This document shows positions 7,801-16,597 of a DNA stretch of 64,000 bases, in pieces; within the stretch, counting starts at the first letter, position 1; the number at the start of each line of letters is the position of its first letter. Source of the DNA: Bradyrhizobium nanningense (GTDB lineage: Bacteria > Pseudomonadota > Alphaproteobacteria > Rhizobiales > Xanthobacteraceae); NCBI RefSeq assembly GCF_004114535.1, contig NZ_LBJC01000015.1, positions 101,095 through 165,094 of the forward strand, read 5' to 3'. The notes beneath the pieces are model-generated. The model searched no databases. It was not told the DNA's origin and worked only from the letters and a program-made list of their open reading frames with translations. The position numbers and the translations under genes are program-made.

Positions 7801-8745
7801 TCAGTCCTCCGTCTTGAAGCGAGGACCGAAGATTTCTTTCCAGACCTCATTGTCATTTTCAGCGGATGCGAAATTGGCAGTTTCCCATGCCGCGTCCGCA
7901 GCCGCGACGATCTCCTTGCGCTCGGCCTCGGAAATCCGGCTGGTCACGTTGTTCAGGCTGTAAACCGGATCGAGGATGACCACCGGATCATTGAAGGTGC
8001 CGAACGGCGGGTTGTTCTCGGGAAAGCTGATCTGCTCCTTTAGACCCGATTGGGCGATATAGAGGAGGAAGTTGCGGAAGCGCTGCTCGATGCCTCCGGA
8101 ATTGCCCTGCGTCTCCAGCACATGGGCCATGATCAACTCGATCGCGAACGACTTGAGCGGCTTGATCTCCGCATGATTGCGCCACTTCTTCGCCAGGCGC
8201 ACTAGCGTGCGGAAGTCAGTGTCCTTATCCTTCCGGTCGCGGACGAACTTGATCTGGCAGGGAGCGCAGGTCTGGATTTTCGATCCATCATGGATATCGA
8301 ACTGCCAGCCGTAACCGGGCCGCTTTTCATCCTCGATGACGGGGACGATATCCACGCTCAGCCCCGTGCCGACGAATGTCACAGTCGCGGCCTTGCGCTG
8401 AATCTCGAAATCTTCAACCGACTTGTTGGGGTACTGCTTGATCAGCAGGTCGTAGATAGTGTTGTTCAGATTATCGAGCGTCTCCTTGTCGGCGTCGCGC
8501 CCCGAAATGTAGAACACGACATCCACATCAACGGGATCGACGCTGGTCTTCCGCAGGATCGTGTACTTGGCGAACGAGCCCGCCTTCACAACCTTGGTGA
8601 TCTTGATCTCGGTCTTGTCGCGCACGCCCTTGCACAGTTCGGCGATCAGGCGATCCACCTGCTCGTGATATTCCTTCCGCTTGTCGTCTGGTAGGCGCAG
8701 GACGTTACTGTCGTAGTAACGCAGTTCGGTATTGCTTAACGCCAT
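7801..8745 (-). CDS. cdnC: CBASS CD-NTase (cyclic oligonucleotide synthase, CdnC-like)
   Basis: First gene of the CBASS operon, 314 residues, the normal size for a cGAS/DncV-like nucleotidyltransferase. The active site is complete: G56-S57 (KAGSFAKYT), D73 and D75 (VDVDVV) and the third Asp D132 (LSVDIVPV). Together with HORMA and TRIP13 partners this makes a type III CBASS; the closest characterised relative I can compare is the E. coli MS115-1 CdnC, which makes cyclic tri-AMP, but the product here is unknown. The ATG at 8745 has GGAAGGGG upstream. An upstream extension to 8868 runs through the intergenic region and is unlikely. Confidence 0.93.
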   Translation of the reverse strand: MALSNTELRYYDSNVLRLPDDKRKEYHEQVDRLIAELCKGVRDKTEIKITKVVKAGSFAKYTILRKTSVDPVDVDVVFYISGRDADKETLDNLNNTIYDLLIKQYPNKSVEDFEIQRKAATVTFVGTGLSVDIVPVIEDEKRPGYGWQFDIHDGSKIQTCAPCQIKFVRDRKDKDTDFRTLVRLAKKWRNHAEIKPLKSFAIELIMAHVLETQGNSGGIEQRFRNFLLYIAQSGLKEQISFPENNPPFGTFNDPVVILDPVYSLNNVTSRISEAERKEIVAAADAAWETANFASAENDNEVWKEIFGPRFKTED

Positions 8746-8964
8746 TTCACCCCTTCCTTCCCGCTCGGCTACAGCCGGCGGGCGCCCAAATCTGGCGCGA
8801 TCATGCCGCGAGCCGCCGTTGTCGGCTGGTTTACAAAACCGGCAACAGGGGCCAACATCGTTCCTCATATGCGGGCTGGTTTACCCGATTTCAAGGCTTT
8901 CCAGTTTACAAAATTGTACATATATCGTAGACTTGGAAACCAACAAAAGCGAGAGGAGGTCGCC
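8746..8964. promoter_or_regulatory. Divergent control region between CBASS and the XRE-ImmA gene, with repeated GCTGGTTTAC elements
   Basis: About 220 bases separate the two divergent genes. GGCTGGTTTACAAAACCGGC (8824-8843) is a near-perfect dyad (GCTGGTTT / AAACCGGC around ACA). GGCTGGTTTAC recurs about 50 bases on (near 8873) and a related GTTTACAAAATTGTA follows about 40 bases later. Repeated elements beside an XRE-type regulator suggest operators through which it controls itself and possibly CBASS. A strong AGGAGG lies before the ATG at 8965. Confidence 0.45.
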
Positions 8965-10029
8965 ATGATCGGAAACAAGCTGAAAGTCGCCCGATCGGCG
9001 TCGGGCTTGTCGCTGCGGGGTCTCTCGGACGCCATAGACGGGATCGTCTCAGCGCAAGCCATTGGAAAATATGAAAGAAATGAGGACATGCCGAGCTCAC
9101 GTGTCCTCATTGCGCTGGCAAAGGCTCTCGGTGTGACGGAAGAATATCTCCTTAACGAAGATGAGATCGCCCTGGAGGGAGTGGATTTCAGGAAGAAAGT
9201 TGGAGCCTCGTCCAAGGAGGAGGCCGTCCTAGAGGCGCGTGCCATTCACATGCTCGAGCGTTATCTCGCGGTCGAGGATCTCCTTCAGATGCGCAGTATC
9301 GACTGGGAACAGCCGCGCAGCGCGCCCCATCCCGTTGCCGACTTGCGCGACGCAGAAGATGCGGCCCGCTCTGTGCGCGAGGATTGGGGGCTCGGCAATG
9401 ACCCCATTCCCCAGCTTGCTGAACTGCTCGAGGAGCGTGGCATCAAGATCTTTTCGTTCGATCTCGACGATATCGACGGCCTTGCTGCCAAGGTCAGGCG
9501 CAAAGATCGTGCGGCCGCGCGCGTCATCGTCATCAAGCGCAGCACGTGGTCGGAGCGAAAGCGGTTTAATCTCGCGCACGAACTCGGCCATATGGTCATC
9601 GCGCCGTCAGGAGGGATTGACGAAGAAAAGGCGGCACATCGCTTTGCCGGCGCCTTTTTGGTGCCGGCCGACGTGCTGCGAGCCGAAATCGGTGCCCATC
9701 GTTCGTCGATCAGCATCGGAGAGCTTGTGGCTCTGAAGAAGCGCTTCGGCGTGAGCATTCAGGCGCTCGTCTATCGTTGCAAGGATCTCGGAATTATCAG
9801 CCAGGCGGCCTTTGCCCGGCTGTTCAAGATATTCGCAGAGCGAGGTTGGAGGACGGCGCCGTTTCAGGAGCCGGAGACGATGGAGCCGGAGCTGGAAGAA
9901 CCCAAGCGCTTTGAGCGGCTGTGCTATCGAGCCCTGGCCGAAGGCATGATCGGGGAGTCGCGGGCTGCTGAACTACTGGGGATATCGGTTCGAGAACTTG
10001 ATGCCAGATTGGATCAGGTGGCGGCTTGA
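8965..10029 (+). CDS. XRE-family regulator with ImmA/IrrE zinc-metallopeptidase domain (COG2856)
   Basis: A 354-residue two-domain protein. Residues 4-62 are a helix-turn-helix of the XRE type (LKVARSASGLSLRGLSDAI; KYERNEDMPSS). The ImmA/IrrE domain follows, with the zinc motif HELGH at 205-209 and EEKAAHRFAGAFLVP after it. Such proteins act as repressors inactivated, or inactivating others, by proteolysis on stress, and often form the antitoxin half of a pair with a PIN-type partner. The start is the ATG at 8965, preceded by AGGAGG; an upstream extension would run through the operator region. It is divergent from CBASS and may regulate it, as stress-responsive COG2856 proteins do for some defence islands (inference). 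Confidence 0.9.
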   Translation: MIGNKLKVARSASGLSLRGLSDAIDGIVSAQAIGKYERNEDMPSSRVLIALAKALGVTEEYLLNEDEIALEGVDFRKKVGASSKEEAVLEARAIHMLERYLAVEDLLQMRSIDWEQPRSAPHPVADLRDAEDAARSVREDWGLGNDPIPQLAELLEERGIKIFSFDLDDIDGLAAKVRRKDRAAARVIVIKRSTWSERKRFNLAHELGHMVIAPSGGIDEEKAAHRFAGAFLVPADVLRAEIGAHRSSISIGELVALKKRFGVSIQALVYRCKDLGIISQAAFARLFKIFAERGWRTAPFQEPETMEPELEEPKRFERLCYRALAEGMIGESRAAELLGISVRELDARLDQVAA

Positions 10030-10032
10030 TAA

Positions 10033-10539
10033 GTCCCAGTTCTCGTCTCCGACACATCGGTCCTGATTGACCTTGAGCGAGCGCAGCTCCTAAAGGATTT
10101 GTTCCGTTTGCCTTTCGAGTTTGCCGTGCCCGACCTACTTTTTGATCGGGAGCTGACCGGCGCACTCGGCGAGGAGCTGGTGGGGTTGGGACTTCGCGTG
10201 GAGGTCCTGACGCCTGACGAGTTAAGCCGCGCCACGACAGTTCGGCGGGGCAATGCACGTCTCTCTGTTCCGGATACCTTCGCCTTTGCGATCGCCGAGT
10301 CCCGCCAATGGACCTTGCTTACCGGCGATGGGATATTGCGAGAGCTCGCCGTCGCCGAACGGATCGATATCCATGGGGTCTTATGGCTATTCGACCAGTT
10401 CGCCGACGGCAATCACGTGGCTTTCAGCACGCTGCATGATGGTTTGAATACTCTCTTCTCCCATCCGCGATGTCGCTTGCCTTCGCAGGAAGCACGCCGC
10501 CGATTGGCTCGCTTCGCAGAGCAAATTCGCCAAGCCTAG
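10033..10539 (+). CDS. PIN-domain nuclease, partner of the XRE-ImmA protein; start codon missing or non-canonical
   Basis: The frame encodes VSDTSVLIDLE at its N-terminus (first PIN Asp), then acidic FDRELTGALGEEL, and VPDTFAFAIAESR and LLTGDG in the C-terminal half with the other PIN acidic residues, so it is a VapC-like PIN ribonuclease fold of about 168 residues. It is in the same frame as the preceding gene, separated by TGA TAA. There is no ATG, GTG or TTG between those stops and the first catalytic Asp (codon at 10051); the first standard start is a TTG at 10099, which would remove that Asp. Either a rare start such as GTC/CTG is used or the toxin has been disarmed by loss of its start. 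Confidence 0.65.
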   Translation, partial: VPVLVSDTSVLIDLERAQLLKDLFRLPFEFAVPDLLFDRELTGALGEELVGLGLRVEVLTPDELSRATTVRRGNARLSVPDTFAFAIAESRQWTLLTGDGILRELAVAERIDIHGVLWLFDQFADGNHVAFSTLHDGLNTLFSHPRCRLPSQEARRRLARFAEQIRQA

Positions 10540-11215
10540 GTCACATTCCCTACGAAAAACCTATTCCGCACGACGCAGTGGCGGGATGCAGCGCTACAAC
10601 GGTTACAGAGGGCCACTGCCAATCTTCAGGCTCAGATCCTGAGCTGGAGAAGGGACTGCGTCTCATCGAAGGCGCTGCCCGGCACCTTCTCAGCGAAGGG
10701 GATGTTGCCATCTACGTCCGCACCAACATTATCGGTCGGATCGATTCGGACACGGTTCGTAGACTGGCGACAATGTCTGGCCGACGTAGATTGCTCCACC
10801 GATTTGCGTGCTGAAACATGACACGCCAGAGCTTTCAGCACGTCCTCGCTGCGTGGGCGCAGCTGACGCAGGGACGAGCATCTCGGCGTTGCCGCCGCGG
10901 TCGCCGTGCGGAAGCTCGGCGGTATAGCGAGCGATCGCGTAAAGCGGTCGATGGAGAGCGGGCTTGCAGAGGGCAAGATAGACAGCTGCGGCAAAGTCTT
11001 CGCAGACACGCTCATCCAGATGATTTCGACTCTTCAGAGAAAGAGAACTCTCGCTGCTCAGTGGGCTCCGGCGTCCAAATGCACCTCCAATAGCGCAGCC
11101 CACACGTGTGGCGCAGGATTCCAGAACGGTACGAAGTCGCCCTTTCGAAGCGGCGCGTGCCGCTGAGGCCGGAGCGAGCGGGGCCCAGCGCCCCGCCGGC
11201 TCGGCGAATTTGGGT
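10540..11215. other. Intergenic region, no supportable gene
   Basis: About 675 bases between the PIN gene and the 3' end of the sulfur operon. A plus-strand stretch around 10870-11040 faintly recalls the C-terminal half of a TetR-type regulator (SMESGLAEGKIDS) but is interrupted upstream by a stop and lacks an HTH. A GC-rich GGGGC/GCCCC hairpin near 11180-11195 could terminate the minus-strand operon. This is the likely right flank of the defence segment. Confidence 0.4.
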
Positions 11216-12412
11216 CTATTCTCCGCCGTCGTAGAACAGCTCGAGCGGCAGCCCGACCAGCGCCTTGCCGATCCAGTCCCGAGCGATCACATTCGACGGT
11301 CCCATGGCGATGGCCGCCCGCGCGTCCCGGAAGGCGCGCTCGATGGGTCCGCGGTGATAGCCGTAACCTCCCGTGACCGTGAGTGCCGCTGCCGCGACCT
11401 TGTTCGCAACCTCGGCGGCATGGACCTTGAACTCTGTCAGAGGAATCAGGATCTCGCTCTGCGGCTTACCGGCTCGCCAGAGCTCATCAAGCCTTGCCGC
11501 AAGCTCCAGGCGCCACGGCCGCAACGTTTCGACCAACACCTTGGCCGCCCCGAGCTCCTGCCGGATGGCCTGATAGTCCGACAGGTTCTTGTTTCGATCC
11601 TTGTGAACGAAACTCGTGGCGTGTTTGACCGCTGCGTTCAATGCGCCGCGGGCGACGCCTTCCCAGACGGCACCGAGCCCGATCAGATAGACAGGGGACA
11701 CGCCATCATAGATGATCTCCTTGCCCTGTCCCTCAGCGCCGAGTCGGTCACGCTGCGGCACCCGTACGTTCTTGTAGCGGATCGGACCTGAGTGATTGCC
11801 GCGGACACCGAGCGCGTCCCAAGGCTTGGATTCGATACCCTCAGACTTGCCGTCAACGATGAAGAAGACGATGTCGGTCTGGTCCTTGGCGCCCGGGCTG
11901 CGCGTCTGCACGACATAGAAATCAGCCTGGCCGGAGCTCGTTGTGAACGACTTTTCTGCGTTGAGAAGATAATTGTCGCCGTCGCGCGAAGCCTCGGAGA
12001 GGTTATACCACCAGTGCCCACCGGTGGCGCGTTCGCTGGTCGAATATGTGCCAAGCAGGCCGCCATTGTTCGCCTTGAGCCAGCGCTCCTTCTGGTCGTC
12101 GTTACCAAACAGACTGATCGTCTGAGCCGCGCCGACATGCATGACGTAGACGAGGCCGGTCGACGCATCGGCCTGCCCGATGCGGTAAGCGGCTTCGGCA
12201 AAATCAACATGGCTAAGACCGAGGCCCCCAAAGCGCGTTTCGTTCAACACGCCGGTCCAGCCGGCCTCCGCCAATGCCCTCAGATTTTCTTTTGGAAAGC
12301 GACTTTCCAGATCATTGCGATCGGCGTTGACCTTTACGGTCGCATCGATCGCGGCGTCCAGCCGAGAATAGATGTCAGAATCGGTCTTGCGCGCCAGATT
12401 GTTATTTGCCAT
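11216..12412 (-). CDS. Acyl-CoA dehydrogenase family flavoprotein, last gene of the sfnG operon
   Basis: A 398-residue member of the acyl-CoA dehydrogenase / DszC-SfnB superfamily. Typical pieces are AEAGWTGVLNETRFGGLGLS near residue 50, the flavin/substrate segment TSERATGGHWW, the beta-domain SPGAKDQTDIVFF, and the C-terminal GGYGYHRGPIERAFRDARA. Superfamily members in sulfur clusters are either dehydrogenases or FMN-dependent oxygenases acting on organosulfur compounds. It is 22 bases downstream of the ATP-binding gene and preceded by GGGGAGA. With SfnG in the same operon, a role in oxidising a methylated or acylated sulfur compound is likely; the substrate is not determinable. Confidence 0.85.
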   Translation of the reverse strand: MANNNLARKTDSDIYSRLDAAIDATVKVNADRNDLESRFPKENLRALAEAGWTGVLNETRFGGLGLSHVDFAEAAYRIGQADASTGLVYVMHVGAAQTISLFGNDDQKERWLKANNGGLLGTYSTSERATGGHWWYNLSEASRDGDNYLLNAEKSFTTSSGQADFYVVQTRSPGAKDQTDIVFFIVDGKSEGIESKPWDALGVRGNHSGPIRYKNVRVPQRDRLGAEGQGKEIIYDGVSPVYLIGLGAVWEGVARGALNAAVKHATSFVHKDRNKNLSDYQAIRQELGAAKVLVETLRPWRLELAARLDELWRAGKPQSEILIPLTEFKVHAAEVANKVAAAALTVTGGYGYHRGPIERAFRDARAAIAMGPSNVIARDWIGKALVGLPLELFYDGGE

Positions 12413-12434
12413 TGGTCATTCTCCCCTGTGTTCG

Positions 12435-13229
12435 TCAAACCGTGACAACGGCATGGATCAGCGGCTTCTCGGCGACATCGATTTGCGGCGAACCGCCGAG
12501 GTAAAGGGTTTTGATGTCGTCGCGACTGCGCAATTCGGTTGATGCACCGGACAGCGCGCTGCGGCCGCTCTCAAGCACGACAGCATGGTCGGCAAAGCGC
12601 AGCGCAACCGTTGAATTCTGTTCCGCGACCAGGATCGAAAGCCCCCGCTCGCTGTTGAGCTGCTTCAGCGCTCGGAAAATGCCTTCAACGACGAGCGGCG
12701 CAAGCCCCATGGAAGGTTCGTCCAGCACCAAGAGGCGCGGATGTGACATCAGCGCACGGCCGATCGCGGTCATCTGCTGCTCGCCGCCCGAGGTGAGGCC
12801 CGAAACCGACCTGCGATGACGCTTCAGTCGTGGGAAAAGCTCATAGACCTCGTCCAGATCGGAGCGGATTGCCCTAGACTTTGCGCCGCGGCCAATGGCG
12901 CCGGTGATGAGGTTCTCCTCCACGGTCAACGAGGGGAAGCAATGCCGGTCTTCGAGCACCGGAACGATCCCGGCACGGACCAGCTTCGCGGGCGATGCGG
13001 ACACGATTTCGCGGCCGTCGAAGATGATGCGCCCGGCGGCCACTTGGCCGCGCCGAGCCGGCAGCAGCGCCGAGATCGCCTGGAGCGTCGTCGATTTGCC
13101 GGCGCCGTTTGCGCCGAGTACGGCGACGATTTCGCCACGCCGAACCGCAAATGATACGTCACTCACCGCGCGGATGGCGTGGTTGTAGGTTGCCGCCAAC
13201 CCTTCAACCGAAAGCAGAACGTCACTCAT
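12435..13229 (-). CDS. livF: Liv-type ABC importer ATP-binding protein (LivF-like)
   Basis: One of the two ATPases of a branched-chain-amino-acid-type (HAAT) importer. Walker A is GANGAGKST, the signature is TSGGEQQ, Walker B is LLVLDEPSMGLAP, and the switch region VAEQN is present; the overall pattern is LivF. The ATG at 13229 is chosen; a GTG four codons upstream at 13241 is equally possible. It lies downstream of the binding-protein gene across a strong hairpin and upstream of the flavoprotein gene. Because the operon starts with sfnG, the transported solute is probably an organosulfur compound rather than an amino acid (inference). Confidence 0.9.
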   Translation of the reverse strand: MSDVLLSVEGLAATYNHAIRAVSDVSFAVRRGEIVAVLGANGAGKSTTLQAISALLPARRGQVAAGRIIFDGREIVSASPAKLVRAGIVPVLEDRHCFPSLTVEENLITGAIGRGAKSRAIRSDLDEVYELFPRLKRHRRSVSGLTSGGEQQMTAIGRALMSHPRLLVLDEPSMGLAPLVVEGIFRALKQLNSERGLSILVAEQNSTVALRFADHAVVLESGRSALSGASTELRSRDDIKTLYLGGSPQIDVAEKPLIHAVVTV

Positions 13230-13251
13230 GCCCGGATTCACCCCGTCTGAA

Positions 13252-13277
13252 ACTGCGGGAGCCGAGGCTCCCGCAGT
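13252..13277 (-). terminator. 12-bp perfect hairpin between the binding-protein and ATPase genes
   Basis: ACTGCGGGAGCC, GA, GGCTCCCGCAGT: a 12-bp stem with a two-base spacer, followed in the direction of transcription only by TTTC. Its place just after the solute-binding-protein gene in the middle of the operon fits a partial terminator or mRNA 3'-end stabiliser that lets the binding protein be made in excess. Confidence 0.6.
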
Positions 13278-13297
13278 AACCCAAGCGTTGCCTTGCG

Positions 13298-14629
13298 CTA
13301 CTGGCTCACCGGTTCATCGCCGGAGGTCCGGATCTTGATGTTGTGCTCCTTCGCATAGGCGGCCGACGACTTCTCGATGATGGGCCGCAGGGACGCCCAA
13401 TCCGGCGCAATCCAATCCGAGACGACCTTCCATTTGCTGCCATCCCATTGCTGGAATGTGACGCGGCCATCTCCCTCGTGATTGTCCCAGGTGACGTTAA
13501 TCGAATGGAACAGACCCTTCGCGCCCAGCGCCTCCACCCGCGCCGGATCGAGTTGCAGGTGCTCGAAGCCCCAGCGGACCTCGTCACCGGTCAAGGTGCG
13601 CTTGCCAAACTTTGCCTGCGCAATCCGGACAGCTTCGACATTGAGGATGCCGTTCACGATCCCGAGGTTGTGATAGACGCTGCCGATCCGCTTCTTGTCA
13701 TCGAGATTGCCCTTGTTCGCGCCATAGACGGTCTTGATGACCTCCTGAAGCACGGAATAATCGGCGCCGGAGGCCTGGGTCGTGATCGCGATGTAGCCCT
13801 TCGCGGCGTCACCGGCGGGAATGACATCCTCCTCGGAGTTGGACCAGACGTTGCCGATGATGTGGTCGGCGGGGAAACCGACCTTCTGCGCGGTCTTCAG
13901 CGCCACCGGGTTCATCACACCCCAGCCCCGCAACACCACGTAGTCCGGTTTCGCCCGGCGGATGGAGAGCCATTGCGATTGCTGCTCATTGCCTGGGTGC
14001 GGGACCTCGATCTGTTCCACCTCAAAGCCGTATTTATCCGCCAGGCGCTTGTAGATCGGGATCGTCTCCTTGCCATACGGCGAGCCATGATAAAGCACGA
14101 CGATCTTCTTGCCCTTCAGCTTGTCCGCACCTCCTTCTTTGGAGGCAATGTAGTTCACGATGCCGGAAGTCTCGCTGTAGGGATTGAGCAGCAGCGGAAA
14201 GACATAAGGGAACACGCGGCCGTCGGTCGAATCGGTACGACCATGGTTGATGGTAATCAGCGGCACCTTGTCCTTGGTGATGCGGTCGATCATGGCATAA
14301 GCGATGCCGACCGACAGCGGGTTCCAGGCCGCGATTCCAGGACGGCTCTTTAGCCGCTCATAGACCTCGACGCCGCGTTCCACTTCGTACTGGGTCTCAC
14401 CTTCATCCCAGGTCAGCTTGACGCCGTTAACGCCACCATCGCGAATGTTGATCAGATTGAGATAGTCGATGAAGCCACCAAAGAACCCGGTACCGCCGGC
14501 AGCATAGGGGCCAACGCGATAACTCTGCAGCGGAAAGAACTGTTCGTCGGCATGGGCCGTGAACGTATTGGCAAGGCCTACGGCGAGCGCCGCAGCCATC
14601 GTGACCTTCAGACGTCTCATCATGTTCAT
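13298..14629 (-). CDS. Periplasmic solute-binding protein of the Liv-type importer
   Basis: 443 residues with an N-terminal signal peptide (MMRRLKVTMAAALAVGLAN, cut near TAHADEQ), then a type I periplasmic binding fold typical of HAAT receptors: YRVGPYAAGGTGFFGGFIDY near the start, LKGKKIVVLYHGSPYGKE in the middle. AGGAGC lies six bases before the ATG. It captures the substrate for the LivHMGF components around it. The amide/amino-acid binding family covers many solutes, and the operon partner SfnG points to dimethyl sulfone or a related sulfur compound. Confidence 0.9.
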   Translation of the reverse strand: MNMMRRLKVTMAAALAVGLANTFTAHADEQFFPLQSYRVGPYAAGGTGFFGGFIDYLNLINIRDGGVNGVKLTWDEGETQYEVERGVEVYERLKSRPGIAAWNPLSVGIAYAMIDRITKDKVPLITINHGRTDSTDGRVFPYVFPLLLNPYSETSGIVNYIASKEGGADKLKGKKIVVLYHGSPYGKETIPIYKRLADKYGFEVEQIEVPHPGNEQQSQWLSIRRAKPDYVVLRGWGVMNPVALKTAQKVGFPADHIIGNVWSNSEEDVIPAGDAAKGYIAITTQASGADYSVLQEVIKTVYGANKGNLDDKKRIGSVYHNLGIVNGILNVEAVRIAQAKFGKRTLTGDEVRWGFEHLQLDPARVEALGAKGLFHSINVTWDNHEGDGRVTFQQWDGSKWKVVSDWIAPDWASLRPIIEKSSAAYAKEHNIKIRTSGDEPVSQ

Positions 14630-14665
14630 TGCAAGCTCCTTTGGGTTAATCAGGTTTCAGGTCGG

Positions 14666-15703
14666 TTACGCCGGGCGCTTGGCCGGCCGGACGGCGGCGA
14701 AGGCGCGGTCCCAGAGGGCGATCAGCCCGCGCGGTTCTGCGATGAGAAAGACAATGATGAGCGCACCGATGACGATGCGCTGGCTCATCTCCAGGACGCC
14801 GGAATCGAACACGCTGCCGAGCAAGGCCGCGCCGACGCGCGACAGCAAGAGCGGAAACACCACGATGAAAGCCGCGCCGATAAAGGAACCGCGCAACGAG
14901 GCGAGGCCGCCAATGATAATGATGAACAAGATCTGGAACGAGCGATCGAGATTGAAGCCAGCTGGCTCGACAGTGCGCAAATACGCAAAAGCCCAGAGCA
15001 CGCCGGCGACGCCAATAAGGAAGGACGAGATGGCGAAGGCGAGCAGCTTGGTGCGCAAGAGCGGCACGCCGATCACCTTGGCCGCGATCTCATGGTCGCG
15101 AACCGCGATGAAGTTCCGACCGGATTGGGAACGCAGCAATCGCAGCGTCAGCAGGGTCAGAACGACCACGATCGTCAGCGAGAAGACGTAACGTTCGGCG
15201 GCGCTGGTGAACGCGCTGCCGGCGATACTGAGAACCGGCGCATCTATTACCCCGGATGGATTGTCGTTGGAGAACCAGCTGAACTTGGTCAGCGCCCACT
15301 GTACGAAAAACTGCGCGGCGAGCGTCGACACGGCGAGATAGAACCCGCGCAACCGTAGGCTCGGCAGCCCGAATACGATGCCGATAGCCGCCGCGACGCC
15401 CCCGGCCAGCACCAGATCGATGAGCAGCGGCAATGCGGGGACACGAAGATGAAGATTGTACGCGGCGTAGGCGCCGACAGCGAGGAAGGCGGCCGAGCCG
15501 AGCGAGACCTGACCGGCATAGCCGGTCAGGACGTTGAGCCCGACGGCAGCAAGTGACAGCGCCAGAAATGGAGTGAGTACGGCGTCGAGCAGATAATCCG
15601 ACCCTGCAAGCGGAACGATGCCGTAGGCGGCCACGATCACGAGGACGATCCACAGCGTCTCGCCGGAGAACCAGCTCGATTTGGCAGGAGTGAGGACTGG
15701 CAC
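14666..15703 (-). CDS. livM: Liv-type ABC importer permease (LivM-like)
   Basis: A 345-residue inner-membrane permease with about nine hydrophobic segments. Family features are LTGYAGQVSLGSAAFLAVGA near residue 60 and the EAA-type loop around VIGVPLLRTKLLAFAISSF. It starts at a GTG three bases after the LivH stop, with GGAGAGGG inside the end of livH. It forms the channel together with LivH. Confidence 0.9.
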   Translation of the reverse strand: MPVLTPAKSSWFSGETLWIVLVIVAAYGIVPLAGSDYLLDAVLTPFLALSLAAVGLNVLTGYAGQVSLGSAAFLAVGAYAAYNLHLRVPALPLLIDLVLAGGVAAAIGIVFGLPSLRLRGFYLAVSTLAAQFFVQWALTKFSWFSNDNPSGVIDAPVLSIAGSAFTSAAERYVFSLTIVVVLTLLTLRLLRSQSGRNFIAVRDHEIAAKVIGVPLLRTKLLAFAISSFLIGVAGVLWAFAYLRTVEPAGFNLDRSFQILFIIIIGGLASLRGSFIGAAFIVVFPLLLSRVGAALLGSVFDSGVLEMSQRIVIGALIIVFLIAEPRGLIALWDRAFAAVRPAKRPA

Positions 15704-15706
15704 GAC

Positions 15707-16597
15707 CTACACCCTCTCCACCAGCTTCTGCCCGAACAGGCCCGATGGCCGGATCAAGAGGAGCGCCAGTGCCGCGACATAGGCAGCCCAGGCCTCGATG
15801 CCGCCGCCAAAGGACGGTCCGACATAAACCTCCGCCAGTTTTTCGATTGCACCTACCAAAAGACCGCCAATGATCGCCCCTGTGATCGAATCGAACCCGC
15901 CGAGGACCAAAACCGGGAGCGCCTTCAAGACGACGAGCGACAGCGAGAACTGCACGCCGAGCCGTGCACCCCATAGGAGCCCACCGACCAGGGCGACGAT
16001 CCCCGCCACTGTCCACACAGCGGCCCAGACGCGTGGCAGCCGCAGGCCGACCGCAAGCGCTGCAAATTGGTCATCAGCCACGGCGCGAAACGACAGTCCG
16101 GTGCGGGTGTAGCGAAAGAAGAGCGCAAACAGCGCGACCAGGCTTCCGGCGACCGCCGCGGCAAACAGGTCGAACCGGCTGATCAGCACGCCAGACGCCT
16201 CGAACGGCGTGTCGCTGATGCCGATGTCGAGGCCATGAACCTGCGTGCCCCATAGAAGCTGGGCTGCCCCTTCGATGACGTAGGAAAGCCCGAGGGTCGC
16301 CATGAACAGGGTGATCGGCGGCTGGTTGACCAGCGGCCGCAGCACCAACCGCTCGGTGGCGATGCCCAGCGCGATCATGATGACCAGCGTCGCTGCTAGC
16401 GCCGCAACGAATGGCGCGCCGCGCTCGACGAGACTGACGAAGGTCAGGGCCGCGAACAACAGCATCGCGCCCTGTGCGAAGTTGAGCACACCCGACGTCT
16501 TGTAGATCAGCACGAACCCGATCGCGACCAGGGAGTACATCACTCCCGAAAGCAGGCCACCGATCAGCACTTCGAGGAAAAACTGATAGTCAAACAT
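15707..16597 (-). CDS. livH: Liv-type ABC importer permease (LivH-like)
   Basis: A 296-residue membrane permease of the LivH family: GGLLSGVMYSLVAIGFVLIY at the start, TSGVLNFAQGAM, and the coupling loop region RAVADDQFAALAVGL. The ATG overlaps the livG stop by one base (TGATG), so translation is coupled. Partner of LivM. Confidence 0.9.
   Translation of the reverse strand: MFDYQFFLEVLIGGLLSGVMYSLVAIGFVLIYKTSGVLNFAQGAMLLFAALTFVSLVERGAPFVAALAATLVIMIALGIATERLVLRPLVNQPPITLFMATLGLSYVIEGAAQLLWGTQVHGLDIGISDTPFEASGVLISRFDLFAAAVAGSLVALFALFFRYTRTGLSFRAVADDQFAALAVGLRLPRVWAAVWTVAGIVALVGGLLWGARLGVQFSLSLVVLKALPVLVLGGFDSITGAIIGGLLVGAIEKLAEVYVGPSFGGGIEAWAAYVAALALLLIRPSGLFGQKLVERV

Noticed and set aside
10870..11040. 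Faint resemblance to a TetR-family C-terminus (RDEHLG..., SMESGLAEGKIDS)
   Set aside because: No HTH, an upstream stop, and only a loose pattern; too weak to call a pseudogene.
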